Shown here: positions 33,354-42,649 of the stretch, piece after piece
Position numbering within the stretch: the first letter of the stretch is position 1
Layout of the letters: every line of letters starts with the position of its first letter
Assembly (NCBI RefSeq): GCF_000244915.1
Contig: NZ_CM001442.1
Location: forward strand, 868,001-932,000
Source: Bradyrhizobium sp. WSM471
Lineage (GTDB): Bacteria > Pseudomonadota > Alphaproteobacteria > Rhizobiales > Xanthobacteraceae
Direction of reading: 5' to 3'
DNA length: 64,000 bases
The notes under the pieces: model-generated
The model's database searches: none
Told to the model about the DNA's origin: nothing
What the model saw: the letters and a program-made list of their open reading frames with translations, nothing else
Position numbers and translations under genes: made by a program

Positions 33354-33612
33354 GACTCAGCCTTTGCCGCCAACCACAATGTTGCTTCGGAGTGAAAGTT
33401 CCGCGTCAGGAACCGACATACATCTGCGGCAAGCCCGAGACATGCTTTGCGGGGAGCTCCCGAGAGCACGTATTGACAGCGATCGCAGAGTACGTCCAAG
33501 CCACGCCCGTTCGGATGCCGACCTCAACTCTAGAATTCCACTTGCTCCTGATTCGAAACGGATGGCCCAGGATTCGATCGCGCGCCAGTCCCACAAGCCA
33601 GCCGCGGAACTG
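33354..33612. other. Intergenic region, no gene seen
   Basis: About 260 bases between the iron-permease-like start and the end of the glycosyltransferase gene. Open frames exist on both strands but none is recognisable. Confidence 0.5.
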
Positions 33613-34653
33613 TCACGCGAAGCGTCCTCCACGAGCGATCAGGTTGCGATATCGGGTCTCGTATTCATTCGCCATGCGGCTTGCGGCGAAGCGCTCTTCG
33701 AACCGGGCGCGGATCACTCTTCTATCCAGCCGGCCCAGTTCTTTCACGGCGCTGATCGCCTGCTCCTCACCATCGACGATGAAGCCGGTGACGCCGTCCT
33801 CCACGACTTCCGGCACCGAGCCTGATCGATAGGCGATCACGGGTGTCCCGCACGCCATCGCCTCGATCATGACCAGACCGAACGGCTCGGGCCAATCGAT
33901 CGGAAACAGCAGGCCCGCTGCATTCGCGAGGAAAGGCTGTTTCTTCGCGTCGTCGACCTCGCCGACGAGCTGAACCGTCTGGCCATCGATGTTCGGCTCG
34001 AGCTTATTCTTGAAGTAGGCCGTCTCCGCCCGAGGAATCTTCGCAGCGATCCGCAGGGGCATCCGCGCCGCCCGCGCGATGCGGATGGCGTCTTCCGGCC
34101 CCTTCTCCGCCGTCAGCCGCCCCAGAAAGGCCAGGTACGAACCCGGCTCGTAGGATGGCCGAAACATATCCTTGGGCAGTCCGTGCTGGATCGTCGCGAT
34201 CCAGTTCGCCTCCGGAAGCGGACGACGCTGGTCGGCGGAAATCGAGACGAACGGAGCGTCCGCAAAGGCACCGATTACCTGGGGCAGACCGGGAAGGTCT
34301 AGCCGGCCGTGCATCGTCGTGAGGAAAGGCACGCCGGTTCGGCTGAGCACCGGAAGGGGCAACCAGTCGACGTGCGAGTGGATCACGTCGAAGTCGCGCG
34401 CCCGCTCGGCGATAGCTTCGATCAGAAGCGCGCAGGCGGCGCTCGGATCCGCACCCTTCCGCCCCAGGCGCAGCGCGCGCGGCCACACCGCGTGGAGCTT
34501 TCCCTTTGTCTTGGAGTCCCCGCTTGCAAACAGGGTCACGTCGTGTCCGGATTCGACCAGTTCGTCCACGAGCCAGGCGATCACACGCTCAGTGCCGCCG
34601 TAAAGCTTGGGAGGTACGCTCTCGGCCAACGGAGCAAGCTGGGCAATCCGCAT
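33613..34653 (-). CDS. Glycosyltransferase family 4 protein
   Basis: A 346-residue GT-B enzyme. The N-terminal domain has [20 protein letters not shown] and the acceptor-side [10 protein letters not shown]; the nucleotide-sugar domain has [15 protein letters not shown] and [20 protein letters not shown], the E-x7-E motif of GT4. No membrane helix is present. Sugar and acceptor are unknown; close relatives are common next to stress genes and may act on glycolipids, trehalose or glycogen. Confidence 0.9.
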   Translation of the reverse strand: MRIAQLAPLAESVPPKLYGGTERVIAWLVDELVESGHDVTLFASGDSKTKGKLHAVWPRALRLGRKGADPSAACALLIEAIAERARDFDVIHSHVDWLPLPVLSRTGVPFLTTMHGRLDLPGLPQVIGAFADAPFVSISADQRRPLPEANWIATIQHGLPKDMFRPSYEPGSYLAFLGRLTAEKGPEDAIRIARAARMPLRIAAKIPRAETAYFKNKLEPNIDGQTVQLVGEVDDAKKQPFLANAAGLLFPIDWPEPFGLVMIEAMACGTPVIAYRSGSVPEVVEDGVTGFIVDGEEQAISAVKELGRLDRRVIRARFEERFAASRMANEYETRYRNLIARGGRFA

Positions 34654-34656
34654 CGG

Positions 34657-34791
34657 CTAGGCCCCGAACACGAACCGCAGGACTGTCACGATCGTCGCGG
34701 AAATGAGGGACGAAATCGCGAGCAGCGTCCAGGCTGGTCTTGTGCTTTCGCGAGCCACTCGCGCCGCGAGCATTTTCACAGCCGTCAACAT
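34657..34791 (-). CDS. Small single-pass membrane protein
   Basis: A 44-residue ORF (MLTAVKMLAARVARE, then WTLLAISSLISATIVTVLRF) with one hydrophobic helix. Its ATG at 34791 overlaps the stop of the upstream gene, and its stop lies 3 bases before the glycosyltransferase start, so all three may be one operon. Coding is supported by this tight spacing only. Confidence 0.45.
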   Translation of the reverse strand: MLTAVKMLAARVARESTRPAWTLLAISSLISATIVTVLRFVFGA

Positions 34792-34994
34792 TCGTCTCGA
34801 GGAAGCCGCTGCAAGTAGGCTATCCCGAAGCCAGCGAGTTCTTCCGTGTCGCTCTCGCGCGCCTCCGACCTGCTGTGGAGGTGGCGCTCCAGCAGGCAGC
34901 GCCGGCTGTCGTGCGCATCGACTTCAGGGTGCCCCGCCCGGTACACCGTCCAGGCGGTCTCTGTGGCGTTCTTCAAGACGACTTCATCGACCAT
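34785..34994 (-). CDS. Small conserved hypothetical protein
   Basis: A 69-residue protein starting MVDEVVLKNATETAWTVYRA, then RRCLLERHLHSRSEARESDT and EELAGFGIAYLQRL. The frame is open upstream, but ATG at 34994 marks the conserved part. It is the first gene of a compact group with the small membrane protein and the glycosyltransferase. Similar proteins are common in Bradyrhizobium; function unknown. Confidence 0.6.
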   Translation of the reverse strand: MVDEVVLKNATETAWTVYRAGHPEVDAHDSRRCLLERHLHSRSEARESDTEELAGFGIAYLQRLPRDEC

Positions 34995-35568
34995 GCTCTT
35001 CCTTCCGCAGTCGAACCCAGTCGCTGCCAACTCAAGGCACTCCGGAAAGTTTCCGGATTTTCCCGACAGTAGACGAAGGGAGGAAGCTCAGGATGCGCTG
35101 ACATGCGCCAGCGTAATTGCCGCACGCCGGCGCTGCAGGCGTTGGATTCGGCCAATCCATGTGACGGCGACAGTGGGGCGCGGGCTTCGCACGACAGCTG
35201 CTCGACCGGACCATCCCGTCCGGTTTGCGGCCTGGAAAACTTGGCTTGAAATCGAGTGCCGTCCTCCCCTTCTCCGTAAAACGGCCATCCGAGGTTTAGG
35301 CGTTCGACTACGCCTGCGAGAAGATGTCGAGATCCGGAAGGCGCGCGGCCACTGGCCCGAATTTGACGGGCCCCGCGCGCGGCACTCGGTCCCACCCCGC
35401 CCTAGACCACCAGATTGGCGGAGAGCTTGCCAACGTGCCGTAGGCATCGCGGCTCGCCTTGGTGTCCTCAGCTGAGTTTGGGCGGCTCAATGTACTGGTG
35501 TGTATCTTTTGATACTTTGCGCACTGTTATGCTTTGCTACTGTTTCCCGGAACGGAGTGTGGGCGGAC
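34995..35568. other. Gene-poor region with a decayed fragment
   Basis: No intact gene is seen in about 570 bases. It contains a perfect palindrome, CCGGAAA-G-TTTCCGG near 35042, and a fragment of the winged-helix-like gene at 35299-35350. Confidence 0.5.
35299..35350 (-). pseudogene. Fragment of the 30057-30478 gene
   Basis: On the minus strand the peptide RLPDLDIFSQA is readable and the DNA (GCGTTCGACTA-GCCT-GAGAA-AGATGTCGAG) matches 30293-30340. Only this core and its edges remain. Confidence 0.55.
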
Positions 35569-35832
35569 ATGGACGGGCTAAAGCAAACATTGGGGCACCT
35601 CGATGCCCCTCACTGTCCGAATTGCCGCATTCCGATGAGATGGTTTCGCTCTGAGCTGGTGCGAGATACTCCAGAATCGATAATCGCCCACCTTTTCGTT
35701 TGCCCAAACTGCAAACGCACTCAGCGGAGCGACACAAAGTTCGCTCCGATGCACGTGCCGCCCGAGGGGCGGGCGCCAGCCGAATGGGGCTGTCCATTTC
35801 GATCAGGAAGCAGGACGAGGGCCGCAGCTTAG
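35569..35832 (+). CDS. Zinc-ribbon hypothetical protein
   Basis: An 87-residue protein with CPNCRIPMRWFRSELV, then HLFVCPNCKRTQ, forming a two-CxxC ribbon separated by 30 residues. ATG at 35569 was preferred; the frame is open upstream from 35500 but that part looks non-coding. The tail is basic. No partner is evident. Confidence 0.5.
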   Translation: MDGLKQTLGHLDAPHCPNCRIPMRWFRSELVRDTPESIIAHLFVCPNCKRTQRSDTKFAPMHVPPEGRAPAEWGCPFRSGSRTRAAA

Positions 35833-36379
35833 GAGATCGCCGGGTGTCACAACCCCTGACGACCAGAGCGCTCACGGGCCAGCTACGGTACCGGATGAAA
35901 AGCCGTTCTGCGATTGCCTGTTTCTCAGAGCGCAAGCGACGCCAGCGTGAGCTCTGCCGCGAGACGCTCGGGTTGGTCGGCCGCTCCTTGTCGATCTTAA
36001 GGATCATTCCGCCCTGATGCTGGCATGTTGCATCGGTGACAAGCTCAAATCGTAGTACGGCATGAAAGCCTCTGAACTTGCAACGCCCACTCTGAGCATA
36101 ACTGCGCTCTCCATCAGGTGAATTATCGTATCTGAATGCGAAAGCTGGTTTGTGGAAGGATGCGGACCGACTTTCGACCAATGGCCATATCCAGTGACGC
36201 TGTGGCGGGCTGATGCTGTTCGCCGAAGTCCACCAAATCTGCGCTCTGGCTTGCGGGCTATCTGCGTACCACCATACCGAAGCCTTGGTTGCGAGGCGCG
36301 AAAGGCACTAGCTTTGGTGCGATCGAGGAACTTCAGAGGTTCAACAATATTCTGTCATGATCAACAAGGAGGGATCCTC
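35833..36379. other. Intergenic region, nothing recognised
   Basis: About 550 bases with chance frames only. The right end provides the strong AAGGAGG site for the gene at 36380. Confidence 0.5.
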
Positions 36380-36601
36380 ATGCCGATCCAGACCGTGATG
36401 GACAGTACCGGCGACAGCCGTCACTTCTTCGATGCGGACGATGCAAGGGAAGTAGCCAAGGCGGAGCAGCGATTCCGCCAGCTGACGGACGTCGGCTTCA
36501 CCGCCGCGGTCCGGACCGGTTCAGGTCAGGTGTCGCGGATCCGATCGTTCGACCCCACTGCGGAAGAAACTCTCTTCTTCCCCCGGCTGGTCGGCGGCTG
36601 A
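36380..36601 (+). CDS. Small hypothetical protein
   Basis: A 73-residue protein beginning MPIQTVMDSTGDSRHFFDAD, then AEQRFRQLTDVGFTAAVRTG and ending FFPRLVGG. An excellent ribosome site (AAGGAGG) supports coding. The charged N-terminal region and alpha/beta pattern suggest a small soluble protein. Function unknown. Confidence 0.6.
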   Translation: MPIQTVMDSTGDSRHFFDADDAREVAKAEQRFRQLTDVGFTAAVRTGSGQVSRIRSFDPTAEETLFFPRLVGG

Positions 36602-36612
36602 ATCGCTGAGCC

Positions 36613-37035
36613 GTGTGGCTGTTCAGGCGGTCGCGGCCGGGTGAACGCTCACGGATGAGCGCTGCAAAGGCGCTGTTCATTAGACACGGCGCCGAGGGGA
36701 CTCCGGAAGGACGCGCGCTGCTACTGCTGCGGCATTACCTCTCGCCTGTCCAACGGCGGCAATTCGCGGAAAAGGGGTATTTCGAGGTAATCGGCGGCGA
36801 CACGGGCAACCGCTACAGAATCTATGCGGGAGCGGCTGCGAATGTCTGCGAGATCGGCGAAAACGGTCGCCCAAAGATAGGCTTGTGTTTCCTGCCCGTT
36901 GGCGACCTTCCGATTGGAGACGTCATGCTGGCCCAGAAGATCGCGCTCGAAACGACCGAGGGCAGCGCGCTCGCAGTAGCCCGAAAGTTCACTCCCAGCG
37001 GTTTCTTGTTCAGCCGGTCCCGCCCGCTTCGGTAG
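36613..37035 (+). CDS. Conserved hypothetical protein
   Basis: A 140-residue protein (GTG start at 36613, or ATG at 36655). It contains ALLLLRHYLSPVQRRQFAEK, GYFEVIGGDTGNRYRIYAG and NVCEIGENGRPKIGLCFLP, a soluble alpha/beta protein with two cysteines. The spacing of 11 bases after the previous gene suggests one transcript. Function unknown. Confidence 0.62.
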   Translation: MWLFRRSRPGERSRMSAAKALFIRHGAEGTPEGRALLLLRHYLSPVQRRQFAEKGYFEVIGGDTGNRYRIYAGAAANVCEIGENGRPKIGLCFLPVGDLPIGDVMLAQKIALETTEGSALAVARKFTPSGFLFSRSRPLR

Positions 37036-37141
37036 CCGCGGCGTTGCGTCGCGCGTCGGTGACGTTGCGTGCTGCCCATCGCCGCTGGCAAACCGCAGCG
37101 GTATGCTTGGAGCGATAGGTAGAGTGGAAGTCCCCGGGCGC

Positions 37142-39016
37142 CTACGTCAGCGTCCAGATCCGTCCATAATGCGATGGGATATTTAGATCTACTTGCCGGA
37201 GCGAAAGCACGTTCCTCAGGTCGAGAGCGCCGCCATGCAGCTCTTCGGCGTAGTCACCGGCCATCGGAAACCAGAACGGGACGGTCCGGTCGGTGTCGCT
37301 GAAATTGACAGCGACCAACGTGTAGTGGGCGCCTGCGTAGCGCGCGAACAGCAGAACACCGAACTGCTGATACCGGTTCCAGTCATTGAAGAAGAAGTAC
37401 GTGCCCTGACGCATGTGGTCGCGCTGCCGCCGGATGCGCAGCAGCTTGCGGACCAGGCTCACGATCGGCCGGCCGGACTCATCGTAGAAGAAGTCCCACC
37501 GCATCGGCCGCAAGAGCGAGACGCGGCCCATTCCGAAATCGGGCAGAAAATAGTTTTCGGCGAATTCCTCGCATTGCCAAAGCATCGGAATCCCCTTGCT
37601 CATCAGCAGGCCGATTAAATAGGGCTGCAGCATGTACCAGCGCGCCCGGTCGCCCTCGGCGAACAGAGGATTGCCAGCTTCGTCGGGATTGGAGGTGCCG
37701 AAATTGCACAGAAAGCGCTCGTGATCGTGATTCTCGATGTACTGGAGCGCGGTCTTGGGGATGTCGTCGCCGTTGACGGTCTCCCGGTCGGGGTAGCCGA
37801 AGAGACCAAGCTGCAGGCCGAGGTCGGCGAGCCGGCCGCGATCCCCCTGGGCCACCGCGCGTGCCGCGCCATAGGTGCCGTTCTGCCACGTGCAGTTGGA
37901 ATAGGTCGAGCGCAGCACGTCCTCCGGAGCTTCGAGCTGTTCGGCCATCTGCACGAGCCTCAGCGGCTTGCCGGCGCCTGCGTCGAAGCGGCTCCAGTAC
38001 GGGCGACCCGCCGCGATGTTCGCCCTGGTCAGCTGGTGCGTCTCATAGACGAGGCTCGCATAGCCCACGCCCATCGGCCCGTCCCAGTAGTTCGGAACGC
38101 AGTCGTATCGAAAGCCGTCGACGTGATAGACTTCGAGCCAATGGTGATTGGCCGTAAAAAAATAGTCCCGCGTGATCTCCCGATTGAAATCCGTGCTCTT
38201 GCCGAAGTTGCTGAAGTAGTCCTTGGCAAACGGCCCCATGAACGGATTATCGCGGTACTGCAACCGCGTGTAGGCGTCGTAGTAAGGAAAATCCACGCCC
38301 GTATGGCCATAGACGACGTCCACGATCACCGCGATCCCGTGCTGATGGCAGATGTCGACTAGCTGCTGGAAATCCGACCGCTTGCCGAACCGCTCGTCGA
38401 CACCAAAATAGCCGATCGGCAGATAGCCCCAGTCCACAGAGTTTCCGACGTTGGACAGCGGCATGATCTCGATGGCGTTGATCCCGAGGTCGGCCAGGTA
38501 GGCAACGAGCTCGCGAGCGCGGTCGAGGTCGTTGCCGAACTCGGCGATGTTCACCTCATAGAGGATCAGGTCGGCCAGCGCGGGCGTACGCCATTGCGCC
38601 TCGCCGGCACTCCAGACGTAGGGCTCATAGCCCAGGGTAAAGGCGGATTGCTTGCCGACACCGAACTCGCGCGCGAAGGGGTCGATGATCCAGTCGAGCG
38701 TGCCTACGCTCGGGTTCGTGATCGTGTAGCGATAGACGTAGCGGCCCGGATTGCCCCAGGCTGAGCCCGGGACTGCAGGCGGCGTGCCGGCGATTGGCAC
38801 CGCGACCGACCAGAAGTCCCCATACGGCGGACGAAAACTGTGTGTGAGCTGAAATTCCCGAGCCGGAAATGCCTGAAGAAACTGATCTGCCTCATGGATG
38901 ATCTTAACGGTGACGACGTTGCCATCGGCCGCCGACACCCAAGGCAGCCAGAATCCGAACGTCATGGTGCCGCGTGCTTCGACGGCGCCCAACGATCCGA
39001 GTGGCATCAAGTTCAT
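37142..39016 (-). CDS. GH13 alpha-amylase family glycosidase
   Basis: A 624-residue enzyme. The N-terminal 120 residues form a beta-rich domain like the CBM48/isoamylase N-terminus (YRYTITNPSVGTLDWIIDPF). The catalytic barrel has VIVDVVYGHTG (region I), DGFRYDCVPNYW with the nucleophile Asp (about residue 302), a likely acid Glu in the MAEQLEAPED strand (about 357), and YIENHDHERF with the transition-state Asp (about 433). There is no signal peptide, so it acts in the cytoplasm. ATG at 39016 overlaps the stop of the GMC/DUF1080 gene by ATGA, so both are made together. Exact specificity (branching, maltogenic or trehalose-related) is not readable. Confidence 0.88.
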   Translation of the reverse strand: MNLMPLGSLGAVEARGTMTFGFWLPWVSAADGNVVTVKIIHEADQFLQAFPAREFQLTHSFRPPYGDFWSVAVPIAGTPPAVPGSAWGNPGRYVYRYTITNPSVGTLDWIIDPFAREFGVGKQSAFTLGYEPYVWSAGEAQWRTPALADLILYEVNIAEFGNDLDRARELVAYLADLGINAIEIMPLSNVGNSVDWGYLPIGYFGVDERFGKRSDFQQLVDICHQHGIAVIVDVVYGHTGVDFPYYDAYTRLQYRDNPFMGPFAKDYFSNFGKSTDFNREITRDYFFTANHHWLEVYHVDGFRYDCVPNYWDGPMGVGYASLVYETHQLTRANIAAGRPYWSRFDAGAGKPLRLVQMAEQLEAPEDVLRSTYSNCTWQNGTYGAARAVAQGDRGRLADLGLQLGLFGYPDRETVNGDDIPKTALQYIENHDHERFLCNFGTSNPDEAGNPLFAEGDRARWYMLQPYLIGLLMSKGIPMLWQCEEFAENYFLPDFGMGRVSLLRPMRWDFFYDESGRPIVSLVRKLLRIRRQRDHMRQGTYFFFNDWNRYQQFGVLLFARYAGAHYTLVAVNFSDTDRTVPFWFPMAGDYAEELHGGALDLRNVLSLRQVDLNIPSHYGRIWTLT

Positions 39017-41481
39017 GCCACAGCGCCTTCCAACGACTTCCACTGAATGTTGCGAAAGAACACGCGGCCCGTATGCGTTTGCAGGCCGACGAAGCGCGGG
39101 TCTTGCGAGGTGGACGGCAGGCCGCGGCGCGGAGACTGCGGATCGCCGGCGAAATGGAAAATGTTTACCGCCTGCCCGTTCAGCGCGACCGTGATGTCGG
39201 CCCCATCGACGGTGATCTCATAGTTGTTCCATTCTCCGACCGGATGGACGATCAATGGACCGTCGGTTGGCCCCTTGAAGGCGTAGACTGCCCCCGTCCT
39301 GTGGATCGGCGCATTGTCTGGACGGGCCAATTCGTCGATCTGAATTTCGAAGCCGAAGTTGACGCCGACATAGGCCGTGTTGTCGTAGCCTTCGTTTCGA
39401 GGGTCGGGGAAGCCGATGAAGACGCCCGAATTGTCGTCGGGTGCCGTCATCATCCATTGCAGCCGCAAAACGTAGCGAGGCGGGGTCGGGCGCTTCAGCC
39501 AGAGCAGCCCCAGGTCGGTCCCCGTTCGCGCCTCGAGAACGCCGCGCCGTACCCGGAACGAGCCAGGGTCGTCCCGACCGAGCTGGTTGCTGATCGTCGA
39601 CATTGTCCAGTCCCCCAGAGAGGTGCCATCGAACAGCGTCTCGAAACCCGCCTCGGCCACGAAGGCTGGAGGCGTCATGATCCGGTCGCCGGTGCGGCGC
39701 GATAACGCTATCCCGGTCAGCATCGGGTTGGGCGAACCGATGCTCGGGAATAGCGCCGGGCCCGCCGCATACAGGTTTTCGGTGTGATGGAAGCGTCCGT
39801 TGCCGTCGGTGACGCTCGCCGTCAAATCGGTGCCCATCCAAAGAGTTCCGGCTTCATGATGGGTCGTCCCGAGCCCGTCCTGGTTGCTCTGGAGCACCTG
39901 CATGGGCTGACCGTTGGCGAAGGCGGCGGCGACCTTCTGCATCGCCGCATCCATGGCGGCCCAGAGATCCCGATCGCGCTGCGTCGGCGTCAGCGCAACC
40001 GATGCGCGACGAACACCGTACTCGTCGGTCCGCGAGCTCAGATCAACGCGGCTTGGATGAGCCGCAGGATTGGCCGGATCGGCGGGCTCCATCTCTCCGA
40101 GCCCTCTGATCGCAATTGCAACATGCGTATCGGTCGAGGTCTTCAGCTGATCGAAGAAGTCAACGTCGGGCACCTTGCGGTAGAGCTCGTCCTCGGCACC
40201 GATGGTGTTGGCGCCGCCGCTCGCGGAGATCTGAAGGTGGAAGTGGCCGATCAGATCACCATTCGGGCGCGTGGCCCGCCCCTTCACGAACAGGGCCGCG
40301 GTCTGCAGCTCGTTCACCACTGCGGAAAGCCCGGAAATCGCCGACCGCGGCACGCGGACGACGAGGTTCGAGCGAAGGTGCGCGATCAGGTTCTTGCCGA
40401 TGAGCGGCAGGGTCGAAAGTCCGGTGGCATCGAACGATGCGAGAGCCAGCCGCGCGTTCTCGATCGTGCCGAGGGCCATGACGACCACACCACCCGGTGC
40501 CAAATCTATCGGACCTCGGCTGGTGTCGATGCCCGAGATGCGCCAAGTCCCTGCTGAGGTAGGAACGCTGCGCAGCGTGAGCACATGCGTGTCGGGCAGC
40601 ACCATGAATTCCTTGACGGAATCGCTGCCGTTGGAGTCGCTCGCCGCGGTCCGAGCAGCCTTCATCAGCAGCGGAACGACGCTGAACTTGTTCAGGGGAA
40701 AGAACCCCGCGTGTGGCGCGCGCGCCTGCACAGCAAGCGGCGCTTCCAGCTTCAGCAGGTTCAGCAGGTCGTTTTGCGAAAGCCCGCCGCTCGACGACAG
40801 GCCAAGCAACTGTGCGGGGTCGGCGCCGGGCTTCAGCAGCGGAGACGGCGGGAGCGCGTCGAGCGCGAACGCTCCGGGCACGCTCGACAAATTGTCGAAG
40901 AGCTGGCGACGCAGCGCATTCTGCAATTCGCCGAAAATGAAGTCGTTCGCCTCATCGACACCGATCTGGCGAGAACTCTCATCGAAATAGCGGCTGTTCA
41001 GATCGGCTACGGTGTTTGCGGGCCAACCCAACATCTCCTCGTCCAGCAGACGAGGCGACCAACCGCCCCAATAGAGTGATCGGCCTCCGAGCGTATACGC
41101 TAGTCCCTTGAAGGGAATGGTCGACTTCCAAGGAATGCCCCACACCTCGTTGCGCGGCGGCTCCGGCTGCGGCAGGTTTTCGTTCAGAAAGAACGGATTG
41201 GCCGGATCGGCAAACCCCTGGATTCCCGTGTTCTGGACGTGCTCAGGAACGGTGAACAGCCCGGCGTCTACGACCAGTGTCCGTAATCCGCCGCCACTCT
41301 GCTTCTGACGAAACCACAGATGCTCCGCGATAGCCGAGCCGAACGTACCGCCTCCCACAATGATGAAATCGAACGGACGCCCGCCTGCGGATTTCCATGC
41401 ATCGACCTCCGCGAGATTGTTGCAGAGATAGCGGCCTTGAATGTCTTTGGTGAACGAGGTCGTCTCCGTTGTGATCGGCAT
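39013..41481 (-). CDS. GMC-type FAD oxidoreductase fused to a DUF1080 (3-keto-disaccharide hydrolase) domain
   Basis: An 822-residue two-domain protein. Residues about 35-600 are GMC-like: FIIVGGGTFGSAIAEHLW (FAD-binding GxGxxG), THHEAGTLWMGT with the catalytic-type His (about 537), and NLYAAGPALFPSIGSPNPML with the conserved Asn. After a linker, residues about 610-815 are a DUF1080 concanavalin-like domain: FETLFDGTSLGDWT, DDNSGVFIGFPDP and NNYEITVDGADI. In Bacteroides, DUF1080 proteins hydrolyse 3-keto-glycosides, and relatives of GMC enzymes (glucoside 3-dehydrogenases) make them. One chain could therefore do both steps. There is no signal peptide or Tat motif. Substrate is inferred, not shown. 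Confidence 0.85.
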   Translation of the reverse strand: MPITTETTSFTKDIQGRYLCNNLAEVDAWKSAGGRPFDFIIVGGGTFGSAIAEHLWFRQKQSGGGLRTLVVDAGLFTVPEHVQNTGIQGFADPANPFFLNENLPQPEPPRNEVWGIPWKSTIPFKGLAYTLGGRSLYWGGWSPRLLDEEMLGWPANTVADLNSRYFDESSRQIGVDEANDFIFGELQNALRRQLFDNLSSVPGAFALDALPPSPLLKPGADPAQLLGLSSSGGLSQNDLLNLLKLEAPLAVQARAPHAGFFPLNKFSVVPLLMKAARTAASDSNGSDSVKEFMVLPDTHVLTLRSVPTSAGTWRISGIDTSRGPIDLAPGGVVVMALGTIENARLALASFDATGLSTLPLIGKNLIAHLRSNLVVRVPRSAISGLSAVVNELQTAALFVKGRATRPNGDLIGHFHLQISASGGANTIGAEDELYRKVPDVDFFDQLKTSTDTHVAIAIRGLGEMEPADPANPAAHPSRVDLSSRTDEYGVRRASVALTPTQRDRDLWAAMDAAMQKVAAAFANGQPMQVLQSNQDGLGTTHHEAGTLWMGTDLTASVTDGNGRFHHTENLYAAGPALFPSIGSPNPMLTGIALSRRTGDRIMTPPAFVAEAGFETLFDGTSLGDWTMSTISNQLGRDDPGSFRVRRGVLEARTGTDLGLLWLKRPTPPRYVLRLQWMMTAPDDNSGVFIGFPDPRNEGYDNTAYVGVNFGFEIQIDELARPDNAPIHRTGAVYAFKGPTDGPLIVHPVGEWNNYEITVDGADITVALNGQAVNIFHFAGDPQSPRRGLPSTSQDPRFVGLQTHTGRVFFRNIQWKSLEGAVA

Positions 41482-41723
41482 TGCCCGCCTCCTGGTGCAA
41501 TCCTCGGACTCGCATGCCTATTACGACACGATTTCCTTCAACCTAAAATGAGCTAGTTCACAGATTGCTCTTCTTTGAGTGCCGCACCCAAAAGGCCCGC
41601 TGCGGCGACCGGTTCTTAGACCATCGCGTTCAAATCCTCGCACACAATAGCCAGAGACCTGTTCAGGTCAGAAATCCAGTCTATCGCGGGTGGCCCCTTG
41701 CACTCCTTCGCTCGATCTTTGGC
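41482..41723. other. Intergenic region, probable promoter area
   Basis: About 240 bases between divergently oriented operon start and a convergent stop. No gene is seen. The minus-strand promoter of the GMC/DUF1080 operon should be here; no clear operator was found. Confidence 0.45.
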
Positions 41724-42632
41724 TCAACCCTTCGTGCTGGCGGTCTTGTCGAGGGCCGCGCGCAGACCCTGCGCGAGCTTCACTGCGTCGTCGTTCGCCC
41801 AGAAGTGCATGAAGAACAACCTTGGCTGCTCATCGAGCATGTGACTGTGCAGCGCAGTCACCTCGATGCCGTGCGCCCGCAGCGCCAAAATGACCGGGTT
41901 GACCTCGTCGCCGGTCAGCACGAAGTCGCCCGTGATGGCGGCCTTGCCTCCTCCGGTCGGCTGAAAGTTGATGCCAATCGCGACGCCCATTGGGCCGACC
42001 GGTGTCAATGGCATGCCGTCCTCCGTGATAGGATCCCGCCGCTTCACGTTGAACTGGTAGACGCCGCCATTGGCCTGCCCTTTGACGCCGATGATACGGT
42101 CGAGCCTCGCCGTGTCCAGCTCGACTGCGGGCGGCGGGCTCGCCGGTGCCGTGATCGTTAGCGGTGTCTTGCTCTCGGCAAGTGCGTCATGAATTGCCGA
42201 GGCCAGTTTGACGGGATCGCCGTGGCCGGCGACGTGCATGTAGAACGTCGCCGGGCTGGCGCGGAGTAGATGATTGTGTACGGCGGTAATTTCGAGACCG
42301 CTCGCGATCATCTTCGCCATGACGGGATTGATTTCAGTCTCGAGCAGCACAAGATCGCCCATGACCATTGCGCCGCCATGCGCAGGCTTGAACGCGACCC
42401 AACCGCCAAGCGCCAGCGCCGGCTTCACCGTGACGCCGTCCAGAGTCACGGTGAGATCGCTGCGAGGGAAGCCGTAGCGCCGGACATCGTCCGAAACGGC
42501 GGGCTTGCGACCCAGGGTCTCATCCACCTTCTGCCAGTTGGCATCTTGGGCGTACGCCGGGATGAAGGCCGCGAGGCGGAACGCAAAAAGGCAGACGCCG
42601 GTGACTGTCAGAGCCGAGATGAATTTTTTCAT
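41724..42632 (-). CDS. DUF1259 (LppY/LpqO-like) exported protein
   Basis: A 302-residue exported protein (signal helix ALTVTGVCLFAFRLAAFIPA). It contains two copies of the DUF1259 repeat: ITAVHNHLLRASPATFYMHV, then GDPVKLASAIHDAL, and VTALHSHMLDEQPRLFFMHF, then DDAVKLAQGLRAAL. Each unit begins with a conserved HxH. Preceding strands (YQFNVKRRDPITEDG and FQPTGGGKAAITGDF) also match the family. Family function is unknown. The neighbouring PepSY-like gene is probably co-transcribed. Confidence 0.88.
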   Translation of the reverse strand: MKKFISALTVTGVCLFAFRLAAFIPAYAQDANWQKVDETLGRKPAVSDDVRRYGFPRSDLTVTLDGVTVKPALALGGWVAFKPAHGGAMVMGDLVLLETEINPVMAKMIASGLEITAVHNHLLRASPATFYMHVAGHGDPVKLASAIHDALAESKTPLTITAPASPPPAVELDTARLDRIIGVKGQANGGVYQFNVKRRDPITEDGMPLTPVGPMGVAIGINFQPTGGGKAAITGDFVLTGDEVNPVILALRAHGIEVTALHSHMLDEQPRLFFMHFWANDDAVKLAQGLRAALDKTASTKG

Positions 42633-42649
42633 TGTGCGACTCCTCAACC

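Noticed and set aside
35537..36181. 214-residue minus-strand ORF
   Set aside because: It spans the zinc-ribbon gene and non-coding DNA and shows no domain or ribosome site.
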